From Mesorhizobium japonicum MAFF 303099 (lineage in GTDB: Bacteria; Pseudomonadota; Alphaproteobacteria; Rhizobiales; Rhizobiaceae): DNA of 64,000 nt. The stretch covers positions 2,760,001 to 2,824,000 of the forward strand of contig NC_002678.2 of the NCBI RefSeq assembly GCF_000009625.1, in the 5' to 3' direction. Below are positions 21,919-29,347 of the stretch, piece by piece. Each line of letters starts with the position of its first letter. The first letter of the stretch is position 1. The notes beneath the pieces are model-generated. The model had not been told where the DNA came from, did not search any database, and worked only from the letters and a program-made list of their open reading frames with translations. Both the position numbers and the translations under genes were made by a program.

Positions 21919-22515
21919 ATGAACGAACGGCGCAAATCCTTGGAAACACCGGCCGAACTGCTGGATCGCGGCTGGCATCTGGCGCGCACGCCGCTGGAGA
22001 TCGACGTCACCGAAGTCGAGTATGCGCTGATGCGCTCCTACGAGGCGTTCGGTCACTGGCAGGCTGAATGCCTCGCCACGGTGATTGAGTTTTCCGCCAG
22101 CGGACCCGAGAACGCGCTGCTCCACATCATCCGCATGAACGACCGGCCGAAAAGCGTGCGCGATCTTGCCCAGATGACCAACCGCGACGACATCCCCAAC
22201 ATTCAGTACAGCCTGCGCAAATTGCTGAAGGGCGGTTTGATCACCCGCACCGGGAGCGGCAGGGCCGGCGTCACTTATGAGGTGACGCCGCTCGGGCATC
22301 GCGTGACCGAGCGCTATGCCGACATCCGCTCCGTCCTGCTCATCGATGCCGTGACGCGCATTCCCGAAATGGCCGACAAGCTCGAAGATGTCGCGCGCAC
22401 GCTCGAACTGATGACCGGCATCTACGAACAGGCGGCGCGGGCCGCCGCCACACACCGCCGCCGGCATCCAAGGCCGGAGCCTGGCGGCGACGCCGACGGC
22501 GGCGGAAAACTTTGA
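21919..22515 (+). CDS. MarR-like winged-helix transcriptional regulator
   Basis: A 198-residue winged-helix protein. The core, about residues 30-140, has RSYEAFGHWQAECLATV, the recognition region SVRDLAQMTNRDDIPNIQYSL, then RKLLKGGLITRTGSGRAGVTYEVTPLG (wing). A basic Pro/Arg tail follows. The ATG at 21919 has AGGGGA upstream; ATGs at 21895 and 21901 are possible but lack a ribosome site. It is divergent from the LLM monooxygenase/flavin reductase operon across a palindromic operator, so it is the probable local repressor. The inducer is unknown. Confidence 0.85.
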   Translation: MNERRKSLETPAELLDRGWHLARTPLEIDVTEVEYALMRSYEAFGHWQAECLATVIEFSASGPENALLHIIRMNDRPKSVRDLAQMTNRDDIPNIQYSLRKLLKGGLITRTGSGRAGVTYEVTPLGHRVTERYADIRSVLLIDAVTRIPEMADKLEDVARTLELMTGIYEQAARAAATHRRRHPRPEPGGDADGGGKL

Positions 22516-22521
22516 CGACGT

Positions 22522-23430
22522 TTACGCGGGCTGCGGCTTCGCGACAGCCTGGCTCTGCGCCTTCGTGGTGATGAAGACGCCGGCGGTGATGATGGCGGCG
22601 CCGGCCCAGGTCAGCAGCTGATAGTGCTCGCCAAGGAAGATCGTGCCGGCAAACAGGCCGACCGCGGCTGCCACATAGCCGATCTGGCTGAGATAGACCG
22701 GGCCGCCGACCGCCTGCAGCCGGAAGAAGAAGGCAAACATCGCCGACGCCGATGCGACCTGCCCGACGAGGACCAGCGGTACGCCGCCTAGCGGCGCGAA
22801 GGCCTCGACGCCGAACAAAGCGAGAATGCCGGCGAGCAGCAGCGTCGCCGACGCCAGGTGGCTGCCGACGGCGAGCTCGATCGGACCGGTGCTTTCCGGC
22901 CAGTCGACGGTGCGGTAGATGTTGCCGGCTGCAAGGCTGACCGGGATCAGCAGCCCCATCACCACCCAGAACAGATCGGCCGGCTGGCCGGCCTCGCCGC
23001 GCGTCACCGCCACCATCACGGCGCCGATGAAACCGACGGCGATGCCGATAATGCCCAGCACGTTCGGGCGCCGGACACGCAGCAGGATCGAGAACACCAG
23101 CGTGACGACGGGCGACAGCGTGAACATGATGCCGGTATAGCCGGCGCCCAGATGCGGAATGGCCGAGAACATCAAGAGATTGGGGACGGCATAGGACACG
23201 GCCGCCGTGACGAAGAAATAGCGCAGCTTGTGCGCGGTGAGCCGGACACGCTGGCCGCGCAGCAAAAGCACGCACAAAAGCACGCCGCCGGCGCCGAGCG
23301 AGATGACGAAGGCCCAGACCATGGCCGGCACGCCGGCTGCCGTGGCGAGCTTGCCGAAGGGCAGTGTCAGGCCGAGCAGGCAGCCGGTGACGACAAGCAG
23401 GCCGAACGCCGAATCCCAGAGAAATTTCAT
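22522..23430 (-). CDS. EamA/DMT-superfamily transporter (10 TM)
   Basis: A 302-residue inner-membrane protein with two EamA repeats of five helices each, a layout typical of drug/metabolite exporters. The first repeat starts SAFGLLVVTGCLLGLTLPFGKLA; the second contains QAVGGPVYLSQIGYVAAAVGLFAGTIFLGEHY, the usual conserved C-terminal repeat with GE. It converges on the MarR-like gene at its 3' end (6 bp apart) and is divergent from a second MarR gene across 117 bp. The substrate is unknown; export of an aromatic or xenobiotic handled by the neighbouring monooxygenase is speculation. Confidence 0.88.
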   Translation of the reverse strand: MKFLWDSAFGLLVVTGCLLGLTLPFGKLATAAGVPAMVWAFVISLGAGGVLLCVLLLRGQRVRLTAHKLRYFFVTAAVSYAVPNLLMFSAIPHLGAGYTGIMFTLSPVVTLVFSILLRVRRPNVLGIIGIAVGFIGAVMVAVTRGEAGQPADLFWVVMGLLIPVSLAAGNIYRTVDWPESTGPIELAVGSHLASATLLLAGILALFGVEAFAPLGGVPLVLVGQVASASAMFAFFFRLQAVGGPVYLSQIGYVAAAVGLFAGTIFLGEHYQLLTWAGAAIITAGVFITTKAQSQAVAKPQPA

Positions 23431-23515
23431 CGGATGGTCCCGTCATTCAATTGCGAAATTTGGCACTTGCGGCGCTCGGCCGGTTCTGTATCCTGAGATA
23501 AGATAGCGCAAAGAT

Positions 23516-23529
23516 TCTTAACGTCAAGA
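23516..23529. promoter_or_regulatory. Candidate MarR operator between the EamA and MarR genes
   Basis: A 14-bp imperfect palindrome, TCTTAACGTCAAGA, with 12 of 14 positions symmetric, lies in the AT-richest part of the 117-bp divergent region, 18 bp before the MarR start. A second TTAACG follows at 23534. It is a plausible regulator site, but short enough to be chance. Confidence 0.4.
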
Positions 23530-23547
23530 TATTTAACGGTGAGACAG

Positions 23548-24033
23548 ATGGATCGCGCGGCAAAAGCGATCGAGCAGTGGAAGCGGGAGCGGCCGGACCT
23601 TGATGTCTCGCCGATGGGCGTGCTCGGGCGATTGAACGAAGCCTCGTCGCTGATCGCGCGTGATCGCCTGGCCCCGCTGTTTGCGCAATTCGGGTTGCAA
23701 GCCGGCGAGTTCGACGTGCTGGCAACGCTGCGCCGCTCAGGCTCACCTTACGCGCTGACGCCGACAGATCTCTATGAAGCGACCATGGTGACATCGGGGG
23801 CCATGACCAACCGGCTCGACCGTTTGGAGAAGGCCGGATTGATCCTGCGCGGCCCGCACCCCAACGACCGGCGCGGCATTGTTGTGCAGCTCACCGGGAA
23901 AGGTCTCGCCTTGATCGACGAGGCCCTGACCGCCCACGTCGCCAACGAGCACGAGATCCTCGCGGGCCTAAACGACGCCGAACGGGAGACGCTTTCGCGT
24001 CTGCTTGAGAAGCTGATCGGCAGCGTGAGCTGA
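23548..24033 (+). CDS. MarR family transcriptional regulator
   Basis: A 161-residue MarR protein with the full family plan: N-terminal dimerisation helix, FAQFGLQAGEFDVLATLRRSG, recognition helix around LTPTDLYEATMVTSGAMTNRLDRLEKAGLI, and wing GPHPNDRRGIVVQLTGKG. MarR proteins usually repress transport or degradation genes and release DNA on binding small phenolics. It is divergent from the EamA transporter, its likely target. The ATG at 23548 is preferred to a GTG three codons earlier. It converges on the DUF1178 gene with a 4-bp gap. Confidence 0.93.
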   Translation: MDRAAKAIEQWKRERPDLDVSPMGVLGRLNEASSLIARDRLAPLFAQFGLQAGEFDVLATLRRSGSPYALTPTDLYEATMVTSGAMTNRLDRLEKAGLILRGPHPNDRRGIVVQLTGKGLALIDEALTAHVANEHEILAGLNDAERETLSRLLEKLIGSVS

Positions 24034-24037
24034 ACGT

Positions 24038-24463
24038 TCAGTTGCGGTCGTCGGGAAACACCGGGATCGGCATGAAATCGACGCCATCCTCGGCCAGGCC
24101 CTTGGCCTCTTCCAGTGTCGCCTCGCCGTAGATACCGCGTGGGTCGGTTTCGCCGAAATGGATTTTTCGCGCTTCCTCGGCGAATTTGTCACCGACATAG
24201 TCGGCATTCTCGCGCACCTTCTCGGCCATCGCCTTCAGTTGCGCCAGGGCCTGCTTCTGCGCCTCGCCCATGGCGAGCGCTATGGTCTCCTGCTTGCGCG
24301 CCGTCGAAACGGCCGGCGCCATCAGGGCCTTCTCCACCTTGTGCGAGCCGCAGCTAGGGCAATCGACAAAGCCGCGCTTCTTCTGGGTGTCGAAATCGTC
24401 ATTGCTGCGGAACCAGCCCTCGAACTCGTGTTCGTTTTCGCAGATCAGGGAAAAGCGGATCAA
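24038..24463 (-). CDS. DUF1178 family zinc-ribbon-like protein
   Basis: A 141-residue protein beginning MIRFSLICENEHEFEGWFRS, the DUF1178 signature, with a CPSC motif (VDCPSCGSHKVEKALMAP) that with the N-terminal C..NEH could bind zinc. The C-terminal part has GEATLEEAKGLAEDGVDFMPIP, also characteristic. The function is not known. Its ATG overlaps the stop of the carbon-nitrogen hydrolase gene by 4 bp, so the two are co-translated. Confidence 0.9.
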   Translation of the reverse strand: MIRFSLICENEHEFEGWFRSNDDFDTQKKRGFVDCPSCGSHKVEKALMAPAVSTARKQETIALAMGEAQKQALAQLKAMAEKVRENADYVGDKFAEEARKIHFGETDPRGIYGEATLEEAKGLAEDGVDFMPIPVFPDDRN

Positions 24464-25326
24464 GAGGCGGCACCCCTGAGACGCGGCGCGTCCACCGCGC
24501 CGGCATTGATGGTGAAATCCCGCGCATTCTTCAAATTGGGGATCTTCTTGCGCGCCGCAAGCGACTGCGCCGGGTCGATCTCGGCGACGACCACCGCAGG
24601 CTCGTCATGCGCGGCTTCGGCGAGGACGCGCCCCCACGGGTCGACGATCAACGAATGGCCATAGGTTTCGCGGCCGTCCTCATGCAGGCCGCCTTGCGCG
24701 GCGGCGACGACAAAGGCGCCGTTCTCGATGGCGCGGGCTCTCAGCAACACATGCCAGTGCGCCTCGCCGGTCTGCCGGGTGAAGGCGGCGGGCACGGTCA
24801 AAACATCCGCGCCGGCCAGCGCCTCGGTGCGGAACAGCTGCGGGAAACGCAGGTCGTAGCAGACCGCAAAGCCCAGTCTGGCGCCCGCTACCTCGGTCAC
24901 GACGGCTTCGGTGCCGGGTTCGTAGGCAGCCGATTCGCGCCAGCTTTCGCCATTGTCGAGATCGACGTCGAACATGTGGATTTTGTCATAGGTGGCGAGC
25001 GTCGCGCCGTCCGGACCGAACAACAGCGCCCGATTGGCGAGCTTGCCGTCGGCGCGCAGGATGGCGGTCGAGCCGATATGCAGGAAGACGCCGAGTTCGC
25101 GCGCCAATCCGCGTGCGGTCGCAACAATGATGTCCTTGTCTTCGGAGGTGAAGGAAGCGGCACGCGCCTGCTTGTCGCGGATCAGCGCCCCGGTCATTTC
25201 CGGCGTCTGGATATAGGTCGCGCCCTGCCCGGCCGCTTCACGCACCAGCCGTTCGAGATCGACCGCGTTGCGCTCGGGGCTTTCGCCGGAACGCATCTGA
25301 ACCGCCGCAGCCTTGAAAACACCCAT
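24460..25326 (-). CDS. Nitrilase-superfamily amidase (Nit1/deaminated-glutathione-amidase-like)
   Basis: A 288-residue carbon-nitrogen hydrolase with a complete catalytic triad: Glu43 (QTPEMTG), Lys115 (YDKIHMFDVD) and Cys156 (FAVCYDLRFPQLF). The YDKIHMFDVD and CYDLRFP versions, with the short length, are closest to the Nit1/NitFhit group, whose known activity is hydrolysis of deaminated glutathione. Three ATGs in a row occur at 25332, 25329 and 25326; the last has the best distance from GAGGG. It lies 10 bp after the glutaredoxin gene and overlaps DUF1178. The glutathione link is consistent with, but not proved by, the neighbour. Confidence 0.9.
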   Translation of the reverse strand: MGVFKAAAVQMRSGESPERNAVDLERLVREAAGQGATYIQTPEMTGALIRDKQARAASFTSEDKDIIVATARGLARELGVFLHIGSTAILRADGKLANRALLFGPDGATLATYDKIHMFDVDLDNGESWRESAAYEPGTEAVVTEVAGARLGFAVCYDLRFPQLFRTEALAGADVLTVPAAFTRQTGEAHWHVLLRARAIENGAFVVAAAQGGLHEDGRETYGHSLIVDPWGRVLAEAAHDEPAVVVAEIDPAQSLAARKKIPNLKNARDFTINAGAVDAPRLRGAAS

Positions 25327-25336
25327 CATCATACCC

Positions 25337-25606
25337 TCAAATCGTCGCGCCGTTGGCGAGCAGCCTGTCCAGCCGGCCTTCGGCCTCCAGCTCGTGGAGA
25401 TCGTCGCAGCCGCCGACATGCGTCTCGCCGATGAAAATCTGCGGAAAGGTCGTGCGGCCGTGCGCGCGCGAGATCATCTCCTGGCGCAGTTCCGGCGAAA
25501 ACGAAGCGTCATGCTCGGTATAGGCAACGCCCTTGCGCTCCAGCAGCCGCTTGGCTGCCGTGCAGTAGCCGCACATCATGCGCGTATAGATCGTGACATC
25601 GACCAT
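25337..25606 (-). CDS. grxC: Glutaredoxin 3 (GrxC type), CGYC active site
   Basis: A cytoplasmic dithiol glutaredoxin of 89 residues reducing disulfides or glutathionylated proteins with glutathione. The active site is Cys12-Gly-Tyr-Cys15, a variant of the usual CPYC. The cis-proline loop is TFP (RTTFPQIFIG) and the glutathione-binding VGGCDDL follows. The ATG at 25606 (MVDVTIYTR) is the family start; upstream in-frame sequence is not coding-like. It sits between comF and the nitrilase-family gene in one direction with short gaps, suggesting an operon. Confidence 0.95.
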   Translation of the reverse strand: MVDVTIYTRMMCGYCTAAKRLLERKGVAYTEHDASFSPELRQEMISRAHGRTTFPQIFIGETHVGGCDDLHELEAEGRLDRLLANGATI

Positions 25607-25631
25607 GATGAATTCCGCTTTCGTTGCCGAC

Positions 25632-26432
25632 TTATATAGTCGCGGACTCGTCCGCCCGAAAGTCCCCCGGCAACACACGCGCGAAGGTCAGCACGTCGAC
25701 GGCAGACGCACCGCCCCTTTTCAGCGCCTTGGTGGCCGCTCGCACGGTGGCGCCCGTGGTGTAGACATCGTCGATCAGAAGCACCCTGCGGCCGGCGATC
25801 TCGATCTCCGCCTCGGCCGGGACGCGGAAGGCGGCCCGCACATTCTCCTCGCGCTCCTGCCGCTCCAGCCCGACCTGCTGGCGGGTGAGTTTCACGCGCC
25901 GCATGGCGGAAGGCGCGAAAGACAACCCGCTGAGCTCGCAAACCGCGCGCGCCAGTTCCGCCGACTGGTTGAAGCGCCGCCGGAAAAAACGCCGCCAGTG
26001 CAGCGGCACCGGCACCACCACATCGGCCTCGGCGATGAGATCGGCGCCTGCGCGCACCATCCAGCGCGCCATCCAAGGCGCTAGATCGGTGCGATCCTGG
26101 TATTTCAGCCCTTGCACCATCTGGCGGGCCACGCCGGAATAGGCGACGGCTGCCCGCGCCCGCTCGAAGGGTGGCGGGTCCGCGATCGCCTCGGCCGACA
26201 GAAAACCCTCGCCCATATGATGGGTGAACGGCGTGCCCATAACCGGGCACCAGGGCCGTTCCAAGAGCCGCAGCTTCGGCCAGCAGGCGCCGCACAGCAC
26301 GCCGGGCTGCGAGACATGCCGGCGGCAACCGGCACAGACTGGCGGAAACAGCATGCGCGCCGGCCAGCCGAGAGCCGATCGGGCGAGGTTCCTGATCCCG
26401 ACGGACTTGATCTCTGGCATCGGATCGGCCAC
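25632..26432 (-). CDS. ComF family phosphoribosyltransferase-like protein
   Basis: A 266-residue double-zinc-ribbon ComF protein. The N-terminal cysteine pairs (CAGC, CGAC) form the ribbon; the C-terminal half is a phosphoribosyltransferase fold with the PRPP-binding signature VLLIDDVYTTGATVRAATKAL. Also seen are YSGVARQMVQGLKYQDR and VVPVPLHWRRFFRRRFNQSAELARA, both family hallmarks. In competent bacteria ComF is needed for DNA uptake; elsewhere its role is unclear. I prefer the GTG at 26432 because GGAG lies 9 bases upstream; an ATG at 26420 is an alternative. It is divergent from a methyltransferase gene across 76 bp. Confidence 0.92.
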   Translation of the reverse strand: MADPMPEIKSVGIRNLARSALGWPARMLFPPVCAGCRRHVSQPGVLCGACWPKLRLLERPWCPVMGTPFTHHMGEGFLSAEAIADPPPFERARAAVAYSGVARQMVQGLKYQDRTDLAPWMARWMVRAGADLIAEADVVVPVPLHWRRFFRRRFNQSAELARAVCELSGLSFAPSAMRRVKLTRQQVGLERQEREENVRAAFRVPAEAEIEIAGRRVLLIDDVYTTGATVRAATKALKRGGASAVDVLTFARVLPGDFRADESATI

Positions 26433-26508
26433 GTGGTTGTTCTCCGCACCGAGTGTACCAAGTATATCAGGGCGTGGACAAACAAGGATCCACCCGTTGC
26501 AGCCCATT

Positions 26509-27372
26509 ATGGATACCTCTTTGTGGCTGGCGCACAAGCGGCGCGCGGTCAGCCATCCGGTCGACGGCGCCGATTTCCTGATGAACCGCGCCGCCGAGGA
26601 CCTTGCAGACCGGCTGGGCGCCGTCGAGCGCCGGTTCGGCAAGGCGGCGGTGCTGTTTTGCCAGACGTCGGCCGCGGCCGATGTGCTCGCCGCCAGCGGC
26701 AAGGTCGCGGATATCGTCCGCGTCGAGGCGGATACGGCTTTCCTGACCGGCGGCGGCGCCGGCTTAATCGCACCGTTCGAAACCGTGCCGTTCGAGCCGG
26801 AGAGCCTCGATCTGGCGGTGTCGCTTCTGTCGATGCAGGCGATGAACGACATTCCCGGCATGCTGATCCAGATCCGCCGCGCGCTGCGGCCGGACGGACT
26901 TTTCCTTGGCGCCTTTGCCGGTGCCGGCACGCTTTTCGAGTTGCGCGAAAGCCTGCTTGCGGCCGAGACGGAACTTTACGGCGGCGCCAGCCCGCGTGTC
27001 ATCCCGTTCACCGACGTGCGCGATGCCGGCGCGCTTTTGCAGCGCGCCGCCCTTGCCCTGCCGGTCGCCGATGTCGAGACCGTGACGGTGCGCTATGCCA
27101 ATTTGTTTGCGTTGATGGCCGATCTGCGCGCCATGGGCGAAACCAGCGCACTCACCGACCGCAGCCGACGGCCGGGCGCACGCCAGCTGTTTGCCCGCGC
27201 GGCCGAAATTTACGCCGAGCGGTTTTCCGACGCCGACGGCCGCGTAAGGGCAAGTTTCTCGATTGTCTGGATGTCCGGCTGGGCGCCCGACGCCTCGCAG
27301 CAAAAACCGCTGAAGCCAGGGTCGGCCAAGGTCTCGCTGAAGACGATACTTGAGGCTCCCGACGGGCAATGA
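26509..27372 (+). CDS. SAM-dependent methyltransferase-like protein (BioC/NDUFAF5-like)
   Basis: A 287-residue class I methyltransferase-like protein. The N-terminal DFLMNRAAEDLADRLGAVERRFGKAAVLFCQ and the central LDLAVSLLSMQAMNDIPGMLIQIRRALRPDGLFLGAFAG (post-I to motif IV and V) match the alphaproteobacterial family related to BioC and to human NDUFAF5, an assembly factor of respiratory complex I. The classical glycine-rich motif I is weak (VLFCQTSAAADVLAA), so catalytic competence is uncertain. The ATG at 26509 follows the divergent comF promoter region. It converges on the Flp pilin gene 25 bp away. Confidence 0.85.
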   Translation: MDTSLWLAHKRRAVSHPVDGADFLMNRAAEDLADRLGAVERRFGKAAVLFCQTSAAADVLAASGKVADIVRVEADTAFLTGGGAGLIAPFETVPFEPESLDLAVSLLSMQAMNDIPGMLIQIRRALRPDGLFLGAFAGAGTLFELRESLLAAETELYGGASPRVIPFTDVRDAGALLQRAALALPVADVETVTVRYANLFALMADLRAMGETSALTDRSRRPGARQLFARAAEIYAERFSDADGRVRASFSIVWMSGWAPDASQQKPLKPGSAKVSLKTILEAPDGQ

Positions 27373-27397
27373 TCGGCGTCAGGCGCCGACAGCCAGA

Positions 27398-27577
27398 TCA
27401 GGGTGCGAAGGCGTTCGCAAGCCGGCTGCCATTGTCGCTGAACAGCCAGGTGATCGAGTTGAAGACCTGACTGATGCCGGCGACGATGGTCAGCGACAAC
27501 ACAGCGACGATCAGGCCATATTCGACCGCCGTGGCGCCGGTTTCGTCCTTCAGAAATCGCAGCAGCACTGCTTTCAT
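27398..27577 (-). CDS. Flp family type IVb pilin (59 residues)
   Basis: A very small gene whose product begins MKAVLLRFLKDETGATAVEYG and continues with one hydrophobic helix (LIVAVLSLTIVAGISQVF). This is the Flp/Fap prepilin pattern: basic leader, G-A-TAVEYGLI with Glu at +5, cleaved by a TadV-type peptidase after the glycine and assembled by the tad secretion system. GAGG is placed just before the ATG. No tad genes (cpaA-F, tadA) are near, so this is an orphan pilin that must use a tad apparatus elsewhere. A short polar C-terminus (NGSRLANAFAP) completes it. Confidence 0.9.
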   Translation of the reverse strand: MKAVLLRFLKDETGATAVEYGLIVAVLSLTIVAGISQVFNSITWLFSDNGSRLANAFAP

Positions 27578-27613
27578 GACCTCAACCCCTCTCGCCAGGA
27601 TACTACCGCCGAT

Positions 27614-27647
27614 CTGTTAAGAAAGGTTAATGGCAAAGGCTTAACAG
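27614..27647 (-). promoter_or_regulatory. TTAA-rich inverted repeat upstream of the Flp pilin, possible CtrA region
   Basis: CTGTTAAG (27614-27621) and CTTAACAG (27640-27647) are perfect 8-bp inverted arms, and a third TTAA lies at 27627-27630. TTAA spacings are 6 and 10 bp, not the canonical 7 of CtrA boxes, so CtrA binding is only suggested by analogy with Caulobacter pilA control. The region is 37-70 bp upstream of the pilin ATG, where promoter control is expected. Confidence 0.4.
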
Positions 27648-27687
27648 GCAGTGAAACGGCCGCCCTTCCCCAAACATCTTAGCCATG

Positions 27688-28005
27688 TCAGCAGTCGCCG
27701 CTGGTTCTGCCATCGGAGCTGATGATGCAGACCGAACCGGGCTGCGCCTGCAGCACGCTGCGGCGCACCGTATAGGTGCTGCGATGGCTGATCGAGCCGG
27801 TGGCCGTCATGTCGAGACCACCGGAAAAACTATCGCGCGTCGATTGCGAGCGCGTCTGGCTGTCGAGGAAAGGGGTCGCAATCAGCGCCAGCGCCACCGC
27901 GGCCGAGCCGAACAGCAGCGTCACGCGCAGAATGCCCATGCCCGCATCGGCGGCACGAAAGCCGCGGTCGGGCCGGATCGAATCCCAATCCCTGTCGAGG
28001 CTCAT
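27688..28005 (-). CDS. Hypothetical single-TM protein upstream of the Flp pilin
   Basis: A 105-residue protein I do not recognise. Residues 1-25 are polar (MSLDRDWDSIRPDRGFRAAD); residues 26-46 form one clear TM helix (LRVTLLFGSAAVALALIATPF); the remaining 60 residues are Ser/Thr-rich and presumably outside the membrane, with two cysteines near the end (SVCIISSDGRTSGDC). The ATG at 28005 has GGGGAG 8-9 bases upstream. It is co-oriented with the pilin gene, separated by 110 bp holding the TTAA repeats. It could be an envelope accessory to the pilus, but nothing in the sequence proves this. Confidence 0.65.
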   Translation of the reverse strand: MSLDRDWDSIRPDRGFRAADAGMGILRVTLLFGSAAVALALIATPFLDSQTRSQSTRDSFSGGLDMTATGSISHRSTYTVRRSVLQAQPGSVCIISSDGRTSGDC

Positions 28006-28134
28006 AACTATCGCTCCCCAGCCAATCCGCGACGCGGCCGCGACGACACGGCCATCCATCAATTTTTCATGATGAGATAAATCTTCCATTAACGCTGACT
28101 GATATGGGCCCGTGGCCCGCTCCGTCCCGGATCC

Positions 28135-28557
28135 TCAGAGCAGATCGATCAGGAACGGGATCAGCGGCGCGTCGGCCGGCGGCATCGGATAGTCGCGCAT
28201 CTCTCTCGGCCGCACCCATTTCAGCGCCTGCCCTTCCCGGGGCTGGGCGATGCCGCGGAAGCGGCGGCAGACAAACAGCGGCATCAACAGATGGAAGTCG
28301 TTATAGGAATGGCTGGCGAAGGTAAGCGGCGCCAGGCACGGGATTTCGGTCTCGATGCCGATCTCCTCGTGCAATTCGCGGATGATGCATTGTTCCGGCG
28401 TCTCGCCGGGCTCGACCTTGCCGCCGGGAAATTCCCACAGGCCGGCAAGCTGCTTGCCCTCGGGCCGCTGCGCGAGCAGCACCCGGCCGTCGGTATCGAC
28501 CAGCGCGCAGGCCGCGACCAGGAGCAGGCGCTTGCCGGCATTGGCCAGATCATTCAT
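28135..28557 (-). CDS. mutT: MutT-type Nudix pyrophosphohydrolase
   Basis: A 140-residue Nudix enzyme, probably removing 8-oxo-dGTP or related oxidised nucleotides from the pool to prevent mutation. The complete Nudix box runs from Gly46 to Ile68 (GX5EX7REUXEEXGU; REL then HEEIGI seen). N-terminal VAACALVDTDGRVLLAQRPEGKQLAGLWEFPGG is typical of MutT. The start at 28557 (MNDLANAGK) is chosen; a GTG four codons earlier overlaps the upstream GNAT stop. It is the last gene of the argJ-GNAT-mutT run, an order I associate with Rhizobiales. Confidence 0.93.
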   Translation of the reverse strand: MNDLANAGKRLLLVAACALVDTDGRVLLAQRPEGKQLAGLWEFPGGKVEPGETPEQCIIRELHEEIGIETEIPCLAPLTFASHSYNDFHLLMPLFVCRRFRGIAQPREGQALKWVRPREMRDYPMPPADAPLIPFLIDLL

Positions 28558-28565
28558 GCCCAATT

Positions 28566-29318
28566 TCACTCATGACCAGGCGGCCGGCGATAATGGTAGC
28601 GATAGACTTCCTCGAAGCCGAGCGACCGATAGAGCGCCAGCGCCGGCACATTGCCGGCCTCGACCTGCAGCCAAGCCTCCCGCGCGCCGCGCAGCCGCGC
28701 CCATTTCAGCGCTGACCGGATCAGGTTGCGGCCATGGCCCTTGTTGCGCGCCGCCTTGTCGGTGGCTACTTCGAACAGGCCGGCGAGATCGCCGTCATGC
28801 ACGCAGATCAGCGTCGCCAGCGCCTCCGCCCCATCTTCCAGTGCGAACAGCCCGGCCTCTGGCTGGATGGCGCCGATGATCTCCGACAGGCCGGGCCGCA
28901 GCGAAACGTCCGAGCCGCTGACCTTGAGCGACGCGCCGATGAAGCGGCTGATGTCCTTGAGCGGAATCTGGTCCATCGCGGCATCGAGTTGGGCGTCGGC
29001 CAGCGGCAACCGCATGACCAGCGATTCGTCGAACCGACTCCAGCCCTCCTTGTCGAGATGGCCGGCAAGATCGGGACCCGACAGCGGCGACATGCGGAAC
29101 GTCAGCGGCCTGCCATAGGCATCGAAACGGCGGCTGGCCCGGCCGATGCGGTCGGCTATGTGCTGGATATCGCCGGGATCGAGCGGGTTGACCGAATTCA
29201 GCCGCTTGGCCGGGTGGCCGGCCGTGAGCCGCACCACCCAGGTACCGTCATAGTGGACGGCGGCCGCCGGCCAGGCGCGAAAGCCGGCCGCCTCGTAGCG
29301 GCGCACGATCGCGAGCAT
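28566..29318 (-). CDS. GNAT family N-acetyltransferase
   Basis: About 250 residues with a C-terminal GNAT fold: substrate-side strands LFALEDGAEALATLICVHDGDLAGLFEVATD, the acetyl-CoA loop ARNKGHGRNLIRSALKWA (RxxGxG-like, R-N-K-G-H-G), and the final GAREAWLQVEAGNVPALALYRSLGFEEVYRYHYR. The N-terminal half (VHYDGTWVVRLTAGHPAKRLNSVNPLDP) is a family-specific domain seen in proteins following argJ. The start is uncertain; I chose the ATG at 29318. The acceptor substrate is unknown. Confidence 0.87.
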   Translation of the reverse strand: MLAIVRRYEAAGFRAWPAAAVHYDGTWVVRLTAGHPAKRLNSVNPLDPGDIQHIADRIGRASRRFDAYGRPLTFRMSPLSGPDLAGHLDKEGWSRFDESLVMRLPLADAQLDAAMDQIPLKDISRFIGASLKVSGSDVSLRPGLSEIIGAIQPEAGLFALEDGAEALATLICVHDGDLAGLFEVATDKAARNKGHGRNLIRSALKWARLRGAREAWLQVEAGNVPALALYRSLGFEEVYRYHYRRPPGHE

Positions 29319-29347
29319 GCTTGCCGGATGCCTGGAAGCCAAAACCG

